Shown: positions 1 to 6,195 of the stretch, piece after piece | Numbering within the stretch: the stretch's first letter is position 1 | How the letters are laid out: every line of letters starts with the position of its first letter | Virus record (IMG/VR): IMGVR_UViG_3300003690_000127 | Location: 1 to 27,980 of that record | Strand: one strand, 5' to 3' | DNA length: 27,980 nucleotides | Origin: a virus | Translations under genes and position numbers: made by a program | The notes under the pieces: model-generated | Seen by the model: the letters and a program-made list of their open reading frames with translations, nothing else | Database searches by the model: none | Told to the model about the DNA's origin: nothing

Positions 1-2
1 CC

Positions 3-353
3 ATGCGATCCATTGGAATGTTCCACACAATGGGCTTCAGGGACATTCACCTCTTTGGCTTTGATTGCTGCCGGGAAGAACCTACCAAGGAAGAGATGAC
101 AGAGACAGTGGGAGATATCGAAGGAGGGGAGACACCCAAACCTAAATACATACAGGTTAATGTGAAAGAGAAGATGTACTGGACAACAGGAGAGTTACTG
201 GCAATGGCACAAGACTGCGAGAAGGTATTTGGAGATCCAACTTTGGATGGAATACTTTCGTTTCATGGGGAGGATACAATGGTAGCAGACCTATGGAAAA
301 TAAAAGAGCAACAGGAAGTTAGACCAGTATTCAGAAATTACTATGACAAGTAG
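3..353 (+). CDS. DUF115/MptE-like protein, C-terminal portion (probably 5'-truncated by window edge)
   Basis: The readable part has 116 residues and runs into the left window edge. The first ATG at base 3 may be internal, because proteins of this type are usually longer. The segment GFRDIHLFGFDCC (residues 11-23) resembles the Rossmann-like core of DUF115 (6-hydroxymethylpterin diphosphokinase MptE-like) proteins found in phages and in surface-glycan loci. The later part (YWTTGELLAMAQDCEK, SFHGEDTMVADLW) fits the C-terminal half of phage members. Its last 11 bases overlap the start of the methyltransferase at 343, so the two are probably co-translated. The family assignment is by eye. A specific reaction (pterin, glycan or other) cannot be claimed. 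Confidence 0.55.
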   Translation: MRSIGMFHTMGFRDIHLFGFDCCREEPTKEEMTETVGDIEGGETPKPKYIQVNVKEKMYWTTGELLAMAQDCEKVFGDPTLDGILSFHGEDTMVADLWKIKEQQEVRPVFRNYYDK

Positions 354-1029
354 AGATATTTCTCCGGGGGAACACTTCAATCGGGATACTCCCTCTCCCA
401 AGTATACTTCCCTATTGGAAGAATATAAGGTTATGCACAGTTATTCCGATAGGATGTTCAATGGGAGAAGCCTGTTAAAATTTGTGGATATTATCAAGGC
501 TTATCTGGAGAAGAATAAGTGTCAGTCTGTCTTGGATTACGGCTGTGGGAAGGGAGCCTTATATACCGAAGACTTTCATACCATCACAAATGAAATAAAT
601 AAACCTCTTCCTGAATATTGGGATATGGATTTATGTGCTTTGTATGATCCTGCTTATGAAGATCATGCAACATTGCCCAAGGAAAAGTTTGATGCAGTCA
701 TTTGCACAGATGTTCTGGAACATATACCAGAAGCCGATCTGGGGTGGGTACTCCGGGAGATGTATTCCAAGGCAGATAAGATGGTGTTTCTTAACGTCGC
801 TTGTTTCCCGGCTCTGAAGAAACTAAAGGATGGATCTAATGCCCACGTCTCTATCTTTTCTACGGAAGACTGGATACAGTTTGTGGCTTCGGAGAGTGTC
901 CTGTTCAAGGATCTGAAGATATATTTATTTGCGGACAATATAGATCAGGAAGATGGGGAGTTTACTGTACGAGGTTTCAAAATAGAAAGTAAACCGCACG
1001 TAACAGAATTACAAGGAGAACCTAAATAA
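343..1029 (+). CDS. Class I SAM-dependent methyltransferase
   Basis: The 228-residue protein has a Rossmann methyltransferase core. Motif I (glycine-rich SAM loop) is DYGCGKG at residues 65-71, an acidic strand-2 region is near YDPAY (101-105), and the post-I segment FDAVICTDVLEHIPE is at 116-130. The VLEHIP signature is typical of the Methyltransf_11/23-like branch that modifies small molecules, lipids, glycans or nucleotides. No DNA-methylase motif such as DPPY is visible, so restriction-type DNA methylation is unlikely. It overlaps the upstream DUF115-like gene by 11 bases and its stop shares a TAATG with the holin at 1029. The substrate is unknown. The neighbour suggests modification of a glycan or virion component, which is inference. 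Confidence 0.8.
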   Translation: MTSRDISPGEHFNRDTPSPKYTSLLEEYKVMHSYSDRMFNGRSLLKFVDIIKAYLEKNKCQSVLDYGCGKGALYTEDFHTITNEINKPLPEYWDMDLCALYDPAYEDHATLPKEKFDAVICTDVLEHIPEADLGWVLREMYSKADKMVFLNVACFPALKKLKDGSNAHVSIFSTEDWIQFVASESVLFKDLKIYLFADNIDQEDGEFTVRGFKIESKPHVTELQGEPK

Positions 1030-1433
1030 TGTTTGGAATCGTAGAATCAATCGTGGGAGTGGCAGGAAAGGTTCTTGACAAGTTTGTGGAAGACAAGGAT
1101 CTGAGGACCAAGCTTGAGGCTGAGTTTAAAACAGGACTACTTGCTCTGGACTTGGCTCAAGCACAAACGAACCTAGAGCAAGCGAAACATCCATCCATAT
1201 TCGTCGCTGGAGCTAGGCCCAGCATCATGTGGATATGTGCGTTTGCTCTGGCTTGGCAGTTCATTGGCGCTCCCATTGCAGCCTGGGTTGTGGTGATGTG
1301 GTATCCCACAGTTACTTTGCCAGTTCTGGAAACTGGAGAGCTTACTGGGTTAGTGCTTGCCCTGCTTGGTCTGGGTACAATGCGTACCGCCGAGAAGTGG
1401 AAGGGAGTTTCCAGAGACAACATGAAGAATTGA
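1029..1433 (+). CDS. Holin, GTA-type 3TM family
   Basis: The 134-residue protein has an amphipathic N-terminal region (about 1-55), then a conserved RPSIMWICAFALAWQF segment (63-78) that starts a hydrophobic stretch to about residue 92. A second hydrophobic segment, LTGLVLALLGLGTMRTAEK, is at about 105-123. This RPxxxW plus GLGTxRTxEK layout is that of the 3TM holins of gene transfer agents and many alphaproteobacterial and marine phages (GTA_holin_3TM). Holins form inner-membrane lesions that time lysis and release endolysin. It starts at a TAATG overlap with the methyltransferase stop, so the two are translationally coupled. It lies on the opposite strand from the endolysin cassette at 5243-6195, which carries another small TM protein that could also be a holin. 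Confidence 0.85.
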   Translation: MFGIVESIVGVAGKVLDKFVEDKDLRTKLEAEFKTGLLALDLAQAQTNLEQAKHPSIFVAGARPSIMWICAFALAWQFIGAPIAAWVVVMWYPTVTLPVLETGELTGLVLALLGLGTMRTAEKWKGVSRDNMKN

Positions 1434-1440
1434 GCATTCA

Positions 1441-2325
1441 ATGAGACATCTCCTATCTATAGAAGAGTATGATAAGGACAGTCTGACTACCTTGTTTAAT
1501 CTTGCTCAACATTATCAGAATGGTGGTCCTAATCGACAGTTGTTCTTTAATAGAGGTAAACCTACCAAGCTACTGGCTAATCTTTTCTACGAGCCGTCCA
1601 CCAGAACAAGCTCAAGCTTCTTTGCTGCCATGAAAAGATTAGGCTATGATGTTCTGCCAATTAATGGGGTACAATATTCCAGTGTCACCAAGGGAGAAAC
1701 CTTGGAAGACACGGTGCGAACTCTGGGATGTTATGTTGATGTCATAGCTCTGAGACATCCCGAGGTAGGGTCATCCCAGAGAGCTGCCCAGGTATCTACT
1801 GTTCCAATTATCAATGCAGGAGACGGGATAGGAGAACATCCTACCCAGACTCTCACCGATCTGTACACGATCTGGAAGAAGTTTGGCCGGATAGATAATC
1901 TTACTATAACTATGATGGGTGATCTGAAGAACGGTCGAACCGTACACAGTTTACTGAATATTCTAAGGCTCTTCAATGTTAAGATACAACTGGTCAGTCC
2001 TGACAATCTTGTAGCTCCCTTCCAGTATGCTCATGGGGTGAACATATATGCTTCAGGATATCTGACAAAGTTTGTTACAGGACAATCGGATGTTCTGTAC
2101 ATGACCAGAGTTCAGGAAGAAAGAGGTTCGATGGGTGAGTACGAATTGACTGAGAGAGACGTGGCTAACCTGAAGGATGATATGATTGTCCTCCATCCCT
2201 TCCCTCGTAATAAAGAAATACCTGTCTGGTTTGATAAAGATCCCAGAGCCTACTACTTCCGACAAATAGAAAATGGATTGTATGTCAGGATGGCCATACT
2301 CAGCGAGGTATTAAACAATGAATGA
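1441..2325 (+). CDS. pyrB: Aspartate carbamoyltransferase catalytic subunit (viral PyrB)
   Basis: This enzyme joins carbamoyl phosphate and L-aspartate to give N-carbamoyl-L-aspartate, the committed step of pyrimidine synthesis. The 294 residues cover both domains (E. coli PyrB has about 310). The carbamoyl-phosphate loop STRT is at 53-56 within FYEPSTRT. The 80s-loop lysine is K83 in KGETL. Further catalytic positions are R104-H-P, H132-P-T-Q135, R165 in DLKNGRTVHS, R222-V-Q224 and HPFPR at 251-255. The C-terminus carries DPRAYYFRQIENGLYVRM. All catalytic positions I can align by eye are kept. Variants are S57 after STRT (usually R), F61-region SFF for the usual SFE, and F253 for the usual Leu of HPLP. 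No pyrI regulatory gene is nearby, so it is probably an unregulated trimer. It lies between holin and terS and overlaps terS by 8 bases. Confidence 0.95.
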   Translation: MRHLLSIEEYDKDSLTTLFNLAQHYQNGGPNRQLFFNRGKPTKLLANLFYEPSTRTSSSFFAAMKRLGYDVLPINGVQYSSVTKGETLEDTVRTLGCYVDVIALRHPEVGSSQRAAQVSTVPIINAGDGIGEHPTQTLTDLYTIWKKFGRIDNLTITMMGDLKNGRTVHSLLNILRLFNVKIQLVSPDNLVAPFQYAHGVNIYASGYLTKFVTGQSDVLYMTRVQEERGSMGEYELTERDVANLKDDMIVLHPFPRNKEIPVWFDKDPRAYYFRQIENGLYVRMAILSEVLNNE

Positions 2326-2827
2326 AAAACAGGAAAGATTCTCACAAGCATATGTGCTTCATCGTAATGCCACAGAGGCGGCAAGAGCTGCTGGCTATGC
2401 ACGTAACTCTGCCCATAACCAGGGCTATCGCCTCTTACAGCTTCAGGAGGTGAAGGATCGTGTCATTGAGCTTGAACAGGAGCTGGAAACGGATGTCAAT
2501 GTTATTGAAGAGATAGAGAAGCAATATGAGTTCGCCAAGAATAACGGACACACCAACAGCGCCATCAAAGCATTGGAGCTTCTCTCCAGAGTGAGGGGAG
2601 CAAGTTCAAACAGCAATATCAGGATGGATGGAGAAACACTGGAGACAGCCATTGTGGGATGTCTCAATGTATTGGGAGAAGAGAAAGTTGTTCAGCTTTT
2701 ATCAAAGTGTGAGTTCAGTGATGGAATATTTGAAGAGATTCGTGAAGAGAATGCAGAAGAATCGGCTGGAGGAGGTGAAGAGGGGGATGTATTGGTAGAA
2801 GAGGGTGAATCCCCCACTATTGCGTGA
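2318..2827 (+). CDS. terS: Terminase small subunit (TerS)
   Basis: The 169-residue protein opens with MNEKQERFSQAYVLHRNATE followed by AARAAGYARNSAHNQGYRLL. This is the N-terminal helix-turn-helix signature of phage small terminases (KQxxFxxxYxxxxNATxAAxxAGY, Terminase_2/P27-like). A helical oligomerisation region with ELEQELETDVNVIEEIEK follows at about 48-65, and the tail from about 145 is rich in Glu and Gly. TerS recognises viral DNA and hands it to the large terminase ATPase during packaging. The start overlaps the pyrB stop by 8 bases (ATGAATGA region), which implies coupled translation. It is the last rightward gene before the convergent terminator region. The large subunit is not in the window. 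Confidence 0.85.
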   Translation: MNEKQERFSQAYVLHRNATEAARAAGYARNSAHNQGYRLLQLQEVKDRVIELEQELETDVNVIEEIEKQYEFAKNNGHTNSAIKALELLSRVRGASSNSNIRMDGETLETAIVGCLNVLGEEKVVQLLSKCEFSDGIFEEIREENAEESAGGGEEGDVLVEEGESPTIA

Positions 2828-2851
2828 AAAAGACGCCCCAGAATGAGGCGT
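2827..2851 (-). terminator. Rho-independent terminator for the leftward late transcript
   Basis: Read on the minus strand, bases 2851 to 2833 form a compact hairpin, ACGCCTCA-TTC-TGGGGCGT. It has eight pairs (one T-G wobble) and a 3-base loop, followed directly by CTTTTT (2832-2827). This is the classical intrinsic terminator layout. It sits just past the terS stop and downstream of the last leftward gene (Nfu-like). No T-run follows the hairpin on the plus strand, so it mainly serves leftward transcription. Confidence 0.75.
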
Positions 2852-2903
2852 GAGAGGTCTTGCAGGATGTCTCTGGTAGGGTAACCCCAGAAAAGACCTA
2901 GTT

Positions 2904-2936
2904 GCTCTGTATGGCTCTTAAAACGCCATACAGAGC
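2904..2936. terminator. Perfect 12-bp inverted repeat at the convergent junction (probable bidirectional terminator)
   Basis: The arms GCTCTGTATGGC (2904-2915) and GCCATACAGAGC (2925-2936) are perfectly complementary across a 9-base loop. The hairpin starts 2 bases past the Nfu-like stop. T-runs are weak on both sides (ATTT on the plus strand), so termination efficiency is uncertain. Between it and the terminator at 2827-2851 lies a further imperfect hairpin with arms AGGTCT (2855-2860) and AGACCT (2894-2899). The 111-base gap is therefore almost wholly structured, with no open frame I can support. Confidence 0.6.
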
Positions 2937-2938
2937 AT

Positions 2939-3229
2939 TTAGTAATATGGGTCTACTATTTCCCCTTCTTCATGGCTTACACTGGTAACATCCCCTGGAA
3001 AGAAGTTCATGAGTGTGTTTTCCACCCCGATCTTGAGGGTGAAGATGCTGGCTGAACATCCAGCACATGATCCACTCAGCTTGACATGCACGTTGCCTGT
3101 CTCTGTGTCATAATTCAATAGCTCTATGGTTCCCCCATGCATTGCAATCATGGGTCCAATGTGGTCTGTCAAGACACCGTCTATATCTTCACTGGTAGTT
3201 ACCAAAACAAATAACAATTCCCAAAGCAA
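2939..3229 (-). CDS. NifU C-terminal-domain (Nfu-type) Fe-S scaffold protein
   Basis: The 96-residue reading is essentially a single Nfu domain. A helix leads in with SEDIDGVLTDHIGPMIAMHGG (13-33), then strands, then the cluster-ligand loop SGSCAGCSASIFTLKIGVEN (52-71). The CxxC is at C55/C58, followed by the family's conserved TLxxxIEN pattern. Nfu proteins bind a bridging [4Fe-4S] cluster between two subunits and pass it to apo-proteins. The start is unclear. A stop lies immediately upstream of the TTG at 3229, so that is the earliest possible start. Other options are TTGs at 3205 and 3172, with no ATG before the core and no clear ribosome site. The reading overlaps the 27-aa peptide at 3189-3272, so coupled re-initiation is likely. 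It is the last gene of the leftward late block. Confidence 0.85.
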   Translation of the reverse strand: MLWELLFVLVTTSEDIDGVLTDHIGPMIAMHGGTIELLNYDTETGNVHVKLSGSCAGCSASIFTLKIGVENTLMNFFPGDVTSVSHEEGEIVDPYY

Positions 3230-3272
3230 TCACACCAAAAAGAACATATGCCAGAGCTTCATAGTTGATCAT
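3189..3272 (-). CDS. 27-residue single-pass membrane peptide
   Basis: An ATG at 3272 shares its A with the TAA of the upstream Gly/Ala-rich gene (TAATG). It opens a 27-codon frame ending in TGA at 3189. The product begins MINYEALAYV and is then almost entirely one hydrophobic segment, LFGVIALGIVICFG, before ending NYQ, consistent with one transmembrane helix. The start/stop overlap matches that of most genes in this block, and the frame fills what would otherwise be a gap before the Nfu-like gene. Function is unknown. It could be a small lysis or membrane accessory peptide, or a leader that couples translation into the non-ATG start of nfu. It may be missed by length-limited annotation. Confidence 0.5.
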   Translation of the reverse strand: MINYEALAYVLFGVIALGIVICFGNYQ

Positions 3273-4201
3273 TAGAAAAGTTTACCCAGCCAATCCCAAA
3301 TTTTAGTACCTTCTGATTCAGTGTCCCCCTTACTTCCTGAACCCACACCCATCAAAGCTGTGAGAGGTGTCCAGGGTATCGAGATTGGATCGTCAAGAGT
3401 CTCCAGAATTGACGGTCCCCCGATTGCAGACATTATTCTGGCTTTCTGTGAATCCGACCCCCTCCCAGGATCTTCTGATTTTTCTTCCTTGTCCCTCTGT
3501 TTCTGCATATAGGAAGCAGCAATAGCAGCCGCTGCGATCCAGGCGGCCATAGCAGCACCACCAGCACCAGCGGCACCAGCACCAGCACTACCGGCACCAG
3601 CACCACCAGCAGCACCAGTGGCTCCAGCACCAGCAGCACCGGCACCACCCATATATCCAAGTCCTTGTGACCCAGCAGCAGTAGCTCCAGTTCCAGTTGC
3701 AGTTGTAGATCCAGCGGCCATAGTGCCGTAAGCCGTTGTAGGAGCTGTGCCGGTGGCCATTGCTGGCGGATACGCAGAGCCGTAAGTGGCTTGGCCACCG
3801 GCCATTCCTTGCACGGGATACCCACCACTGTAAGCAGCAGTACTACCAGTACCAGAAGTAGATGTTCCAGAAGACGCACTCTCACTTGCCCCTTCTCCCC
3901 TATATTTGTTATATAAATCCCAAATCTCAAGGGGACTTAATCCTCCCCCTCCTCCTTCTTGCTGTTGCTGCTGTTGTGGTGGAGGATAAGGATCTATTTC
4001 CCTTCGATATATTGGTTCATCCTTCTTTTTCTTTTCACGATTCGATACTATAGATACTAGAGTTGGAAGCATTGCCAAGAAATTAGAATCTATTTTTTCA
4101 GAAGGAATACTAGCATCCCCCCTAGAAAGAGCTAATGTCTCGCCCTCCTTTTCACCATAGACACCTCTCTCCAAATCTTTTATATATTCAGCTAATGCCA
4201 T
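3272..4201 (-). CDS. Gly/Ala-rich low-complexity virion-associated protein (unknown function)
   Basis: The 309-residue protein has a charged N-terminal third (about 1-70), then YPPP, a run of six Gln, a Glu and five Gly (about 72-87). A Ser/Thr/Gly/Ala/Tyr-rich stretch follows to about 175, then a long Gly/Ala block (about 178-222) that leads into a hydrophobic segment (AAMAAWIAAAAIAASYMQ). The acidic/basic C-terminal tail ends DWLGKLF. The GA-rich hydrophobic centre could insert into a membrane or form a glycine-zipper helix bundle, as in some ejection proteins, but I recognise no family. A good ribosome site AAAGGA (4211-4216) lies 9 bases before the ATG. Its stop overlaps the next start (TAATG at 3272). 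Confidence 0.7.
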   Translation of the reverse strand: MALAEYIKDLERGVYGEKEGETLALSRGDASIPSEKIDSNFLAMLPTLVSIVSNREKKKKDEPIYRREIDPYPPPQQQQQQEGGGGGLSPLEIWDLYNKYRGEGASESASSGTSTSGTGSTAAYSGGYPVQGMAGGQATYGSAYPPAMATGTAPTTAYGTMAAGSTTATGTGATAAGSQGLGYMGGAGAAGAGATGAAGGAGAGSAGAGAAGAGGAAMAAWIAAAAIAASYMQKQRDKEEKSEDPGRGSDSQKARIMSAIGGPSILETLDDPISIPWTPLTALMGVGSGSKGDTESEGTKIWDWLGKLF

Positions 4202-4210
4202 TACCTATAT

Positions 4211-4216
4211 TCCTTT
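4211..4216 (-). promoter_or_regulatory. Shine-Dalgarno AAAGGA for the Gly/Ala-rich gene
   Basis: On the minus strand AAAGGA lies just after the stop of the 4217-5230 gene and 9 bases before the ATG at 4201. It supports that start in a block where most starts rely on stop/start overlap. Confidence 0.55.
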
Positions 4217-5230
4217 TTAATCGTTAATTGGTTTTCTCTTTGGCCTTGGTATAGAAGTCAACCCTGACTCCTCCTCTCTCAGTCTTCGATTCAAGGCGTG
4301 CATAGCATCTTGCATACTGGAATGTTCATAAGGATCAGGATATTTTGCCAGCCCTCTCTTTTCCTGCCCACGGACGAAAGATGTGGAGCGATCCGTAAGT
4401 TCCTCTGGTTCTGGAATTTCCCAGCGTGTTCCTCTAAATTTTTCCCTTCGTCTAACAGCCAAAGCTTGTTGAAAAAGTTCACCCCTGTCTATACTTGATA
4501 TGTCATCGTCAAGTTCGAGAGATCTATTTAAATGCACATCTCCTATATGACCCAATTCGTGTACGAGAGTAGCTAAACCTCCTTCTATATTAGGTTTATA
4601 AAAAACCGGATCATCAGCATACCATACAAAAGGTTTTTTATTTTTGATAAGATCCATTACTCCAGAAATATCATAAGGTTTCTGACTTTCACTAAATGCT
4701 ATTGTATGTCTATATCTATCAGGCTCTTCAATATCCTCTATAAGATTTTTTGGATATGCCATACCAGCCACATTCCATCCTCTAGCCTTTAAAATTTTTG
4801 CTATACCTTCCCCACCACCAATAATATCAAACCCCAACTGAGCCATTGGATTATCTTTGAGGTACGGTTCTAGCTCCTTCAATAAAGCTAGACTACGTGT
4901 CTGATCAAAACTGGCCTCATCATAATCAGAATAGATAGCATCTTTACCAGAGGATCGTTTGAGCGATTTATCAATATATTTTTGTCTTAGTCTTTCAAAG
5001 GATTGTTCGTATGATGGTTTCTTTTTTTGAGGAACAAAAATAGGTTTCTCAGTCACCACCACAGGATCAGGTTTCCAAGGCGATTTTTCCATTATACGTT
5101 CAAGTTCTTTTTCAAGAGCACCCTTGGAATAATGGTAAGGTTTTTTTGTAACTCTGGATGGCTTCCTTCGAGGAGGAAATCTCTCAGCTATTGTTGGTTT
5201 TCTCTTGGGTGCGGGAGGATTTTTTGCCAT
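4217..5230 (-). CDS. HELGH zinc-metallopeptidase-like protein with basic Pro/Lys tails
   Basis: The 337-residue protein carries VHELGHIGDVH at about 223-233. This is a canonical HExxH zinc site (H224, E225, H228) inside a predicted helix, preceded by the hydrophobic run GGLATL as in gluzincin/metzincin-type proteases. The third ligand cannot be fixed by eye. Both ends carry the same basic motif: PAPKRKPT at 7-14 and PRPKRKPI near the C-terminus. The N-terminal 90 residues are strongly basic. It lies 12 bases after the spanin-like gene at the end of the late block. Possible roles are virion maturation, an injected protease or an accessory lysis enzyme. The sequence supports only a probable zinc-dependent peptidase fold. 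Confidence 0.65.
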   Translation of the reverse strand: MAKNPPAPKRKPTIAERFPPRRKPSRVTKKPYHYSKGALEKELERIMEKSPWKPDPVVVTEKPIFVPQKKKPSYEQSFERLRQKYIDKSLKRSSGKDAIYSDYDEASFDQTRSLALLKELEPYLKDNPMAQLGFDIIGGGEGIAKILKARGWNVAGMAYPKNLIEDIEEPDRYRHTIAFSESQKPYDISGVMDLIKNKKPFVWYADDPVFYKPNIEGGLATLVHELGHIGDVHLNRSLELDDDISSIDRGELFQQALAVRRREKFRGTRWEIPEPEELTDRSTSFVRGQEKRGLAKYPDPYEHSSMQDAMHALNRRLREEESGLTSIPRPKRKPIND

Positions 5231-5242
5231 ATCTACATGCCC

Positions 5243-5563
5243 TTACTGATAATTGTATCCTGAAGGAACTTCAGCCTTACCCTGAAGAAGTTTAAAGATC
5301 TGACTATGCTGCGCCATAATCTCTTTTGATTTATCCTTGCCTTCCTTTATATCTTCCTTGATAGATTGCAGTTCTTTCATTACGAGAGCTAAATCAAACT
5401 TCATTTTAACCTGAGTTTCTACAACAGATTTCTGAGATTCTTCCTGATAGAATTCATATACCGTTTCAACCTTGCTGTCAAGTTTGGATACATACCATAT
5501 TAATCCTATAGCCTGTAGAATTACAGCAAATATTAAAGCATAGTTTAATGTTACACCTTTCAT
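5243..5563 (-). CDS. Spanin-like membrane coiled-coil protein (putative i-spanin)
   Basis: The 106-residue protein has one N-terminal hydrophobic segment, LIFAVILQAIGLIWYV (about 10-25), followed by a long charged helical region with heptad character (SKLDSKVETVYEF to about 95). This anchor-plus-coiled-coil build, the size and the position straight after an endolysin match inner-membrane spanins (Rz-like), which disrupt the outer membrane in the last lysis step. No separate or embedded o-spanin lipoprotein (lipobox) is visible, so it may act alone or the partner may be elsewhere. The endolysin stop and this ATG are adjacent (TAAATG at 5563). A second holin or a structural coiled coil cannot be excluded. 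Confidence 0.55.
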   Translation of the reverse strand: MKGVTLNYALIFAVILQAIGLIWYVSKLDSKVETVYEFYQEESQKSVVETQVKMKFDLALVMKELQSIKEDIKEGKDKSKEIMAQHSQIFKLLQGKAEVPSGYNYQ

Positions 5564-5947
5564 TTACTTATAACTCCATATCCACGGTCGAGGATGTTTG
5601 TCACTATCTTCCATCATGTCCAGATGCAGAAAGCGCCTCTTGAAGTTCCCTCTCTGGGACACGCCAATTCCCCTAATGCCGTGGATCACAGCCAGACGTA
5701 GTAATCTATAGGCTTCTGCTCCTCCTATGACCACATCAACAGCCTTGCCGTAGGTATGAGCAGAGTCGGGAGACCCACCTATTGTAACATTATAAGATAC
5801 ATCTCTATACCCAGAAGAGATTATCATAGGCTTACCATAGTCTTCCCGAAGCCTGTTCAGCTTCTTCATGAAATTCTTATCCATGTGGCAATCTCCAGTA
5901 CCACCACAACGCAACTCATTCTCAGTAAAGTACTTCCAGTCAGACAT
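5564..5947 (-). CDS. Endolysin, M15-type peptidoglycan peptidase
   Basis: The 127-residue protein is a single Peptidase_M15-type domain (VanY/Ply-like). It begins with the typical FTENELRCGGTG segment, has ISSGYRD at 43-49 and the zinc motif SAHTYGKAVDV (62-72; ligands H64 and D71). HLDM at 108-111 supplies the third ligand, H108. Enzymes of this family cut peptide cross-bridges of peptidoglycan. No signal peptide or cell-wall-binding domain is present, so export depends on a holin. It stands between a small N-terminal-TM protein (5953-6195) and a spanin-like protein (5243-5563), completing a compact lysis cassette. Cys14 and Cys20 sit near the N-terminus, as in many phage relatives. Confidence 0.9.
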   Translation of the reverse strand: MSDWKYFTENELRCGGTGDCHMDKNFMKKLNRLREDYGKPMIISSGYRDVSYNVTIGGSPDSAHTYGKAVDVVIGGAEAYRLLRLAVIHGIRGIGVSQRGNFKRRFLHLDMMEDSDKHPRPWIWSYK

Positions 5948-5952
5948 CTAAC

Positions 5953-6195
5953 TTATTTCCTCATTAGTAGTGCATCAAGCTTTTCTTCCAGCTTGTCGAA
6001 CCTGTCCATTATCTTTCTAAGATCCCGCTCCACATCAGCCTTGGTAGCATAGGTCTTGGCAAACTCTTCTCTGGTATCTGTTACTCTTTTGCGAAGCTCC
6101 GTTACTTGATTATTCACTCCCCTGATCCACCAAATGAAAGAACCACAAGCCAAGCTCAGTATGGCATTCCAAATCATTGTTGTATCTGCTGGCAT
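5953..6195 (-). CDS. Small TM plus coiled-coil protein of the lysis cassette (putative holin)
   Basis: The 80-residue protein has one hydrophobic N-terminal segment (MIWNAILSLACGSFIWWIRG, about 7-26). A charged coiled coil with EFAKTYATKADVERDLRKIM and EEKLDALL follows, ending basic. This layout is shared by many small phage lysis proteins annotated as holin or i-spanin. Its ATG overlaps the stop of the 1403-aa virion protein (TAATG at 6195), and it directly precedes the endolysin with a 5-base gap, which favours a holin role. The 3TM holin at 1029 is a competing candidate, so this protein may instead be an antiholin or second spanin-like component. Confidence 0.55.
   Translation of the reverse strand: MPADTTMIWNAILSLACGSFIWWIRGVNNQVTELRKRVTDTREEFAKTYATKADVERDLRKIMDRFDKLEEKLDALLMRK

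Noticed and set aside
2852-2902. Possible tRNA or small structured RNA between terS and nfu
   Set aside because: Hairpin arms exist, but no cloverleaf, T-loop (GTTCRA) or acceptor end can be drawn. I keep it only as structured terminator-region DNA.
3433-3930. Leu/Val-rich 165-aa frame on the minus strand
   Set aside because: It is the out-of-frame reading of the GC-rich Gly/Ala codons of the 3272-4201 gene. It has no start context and the product is implausible low-complexity leucine.
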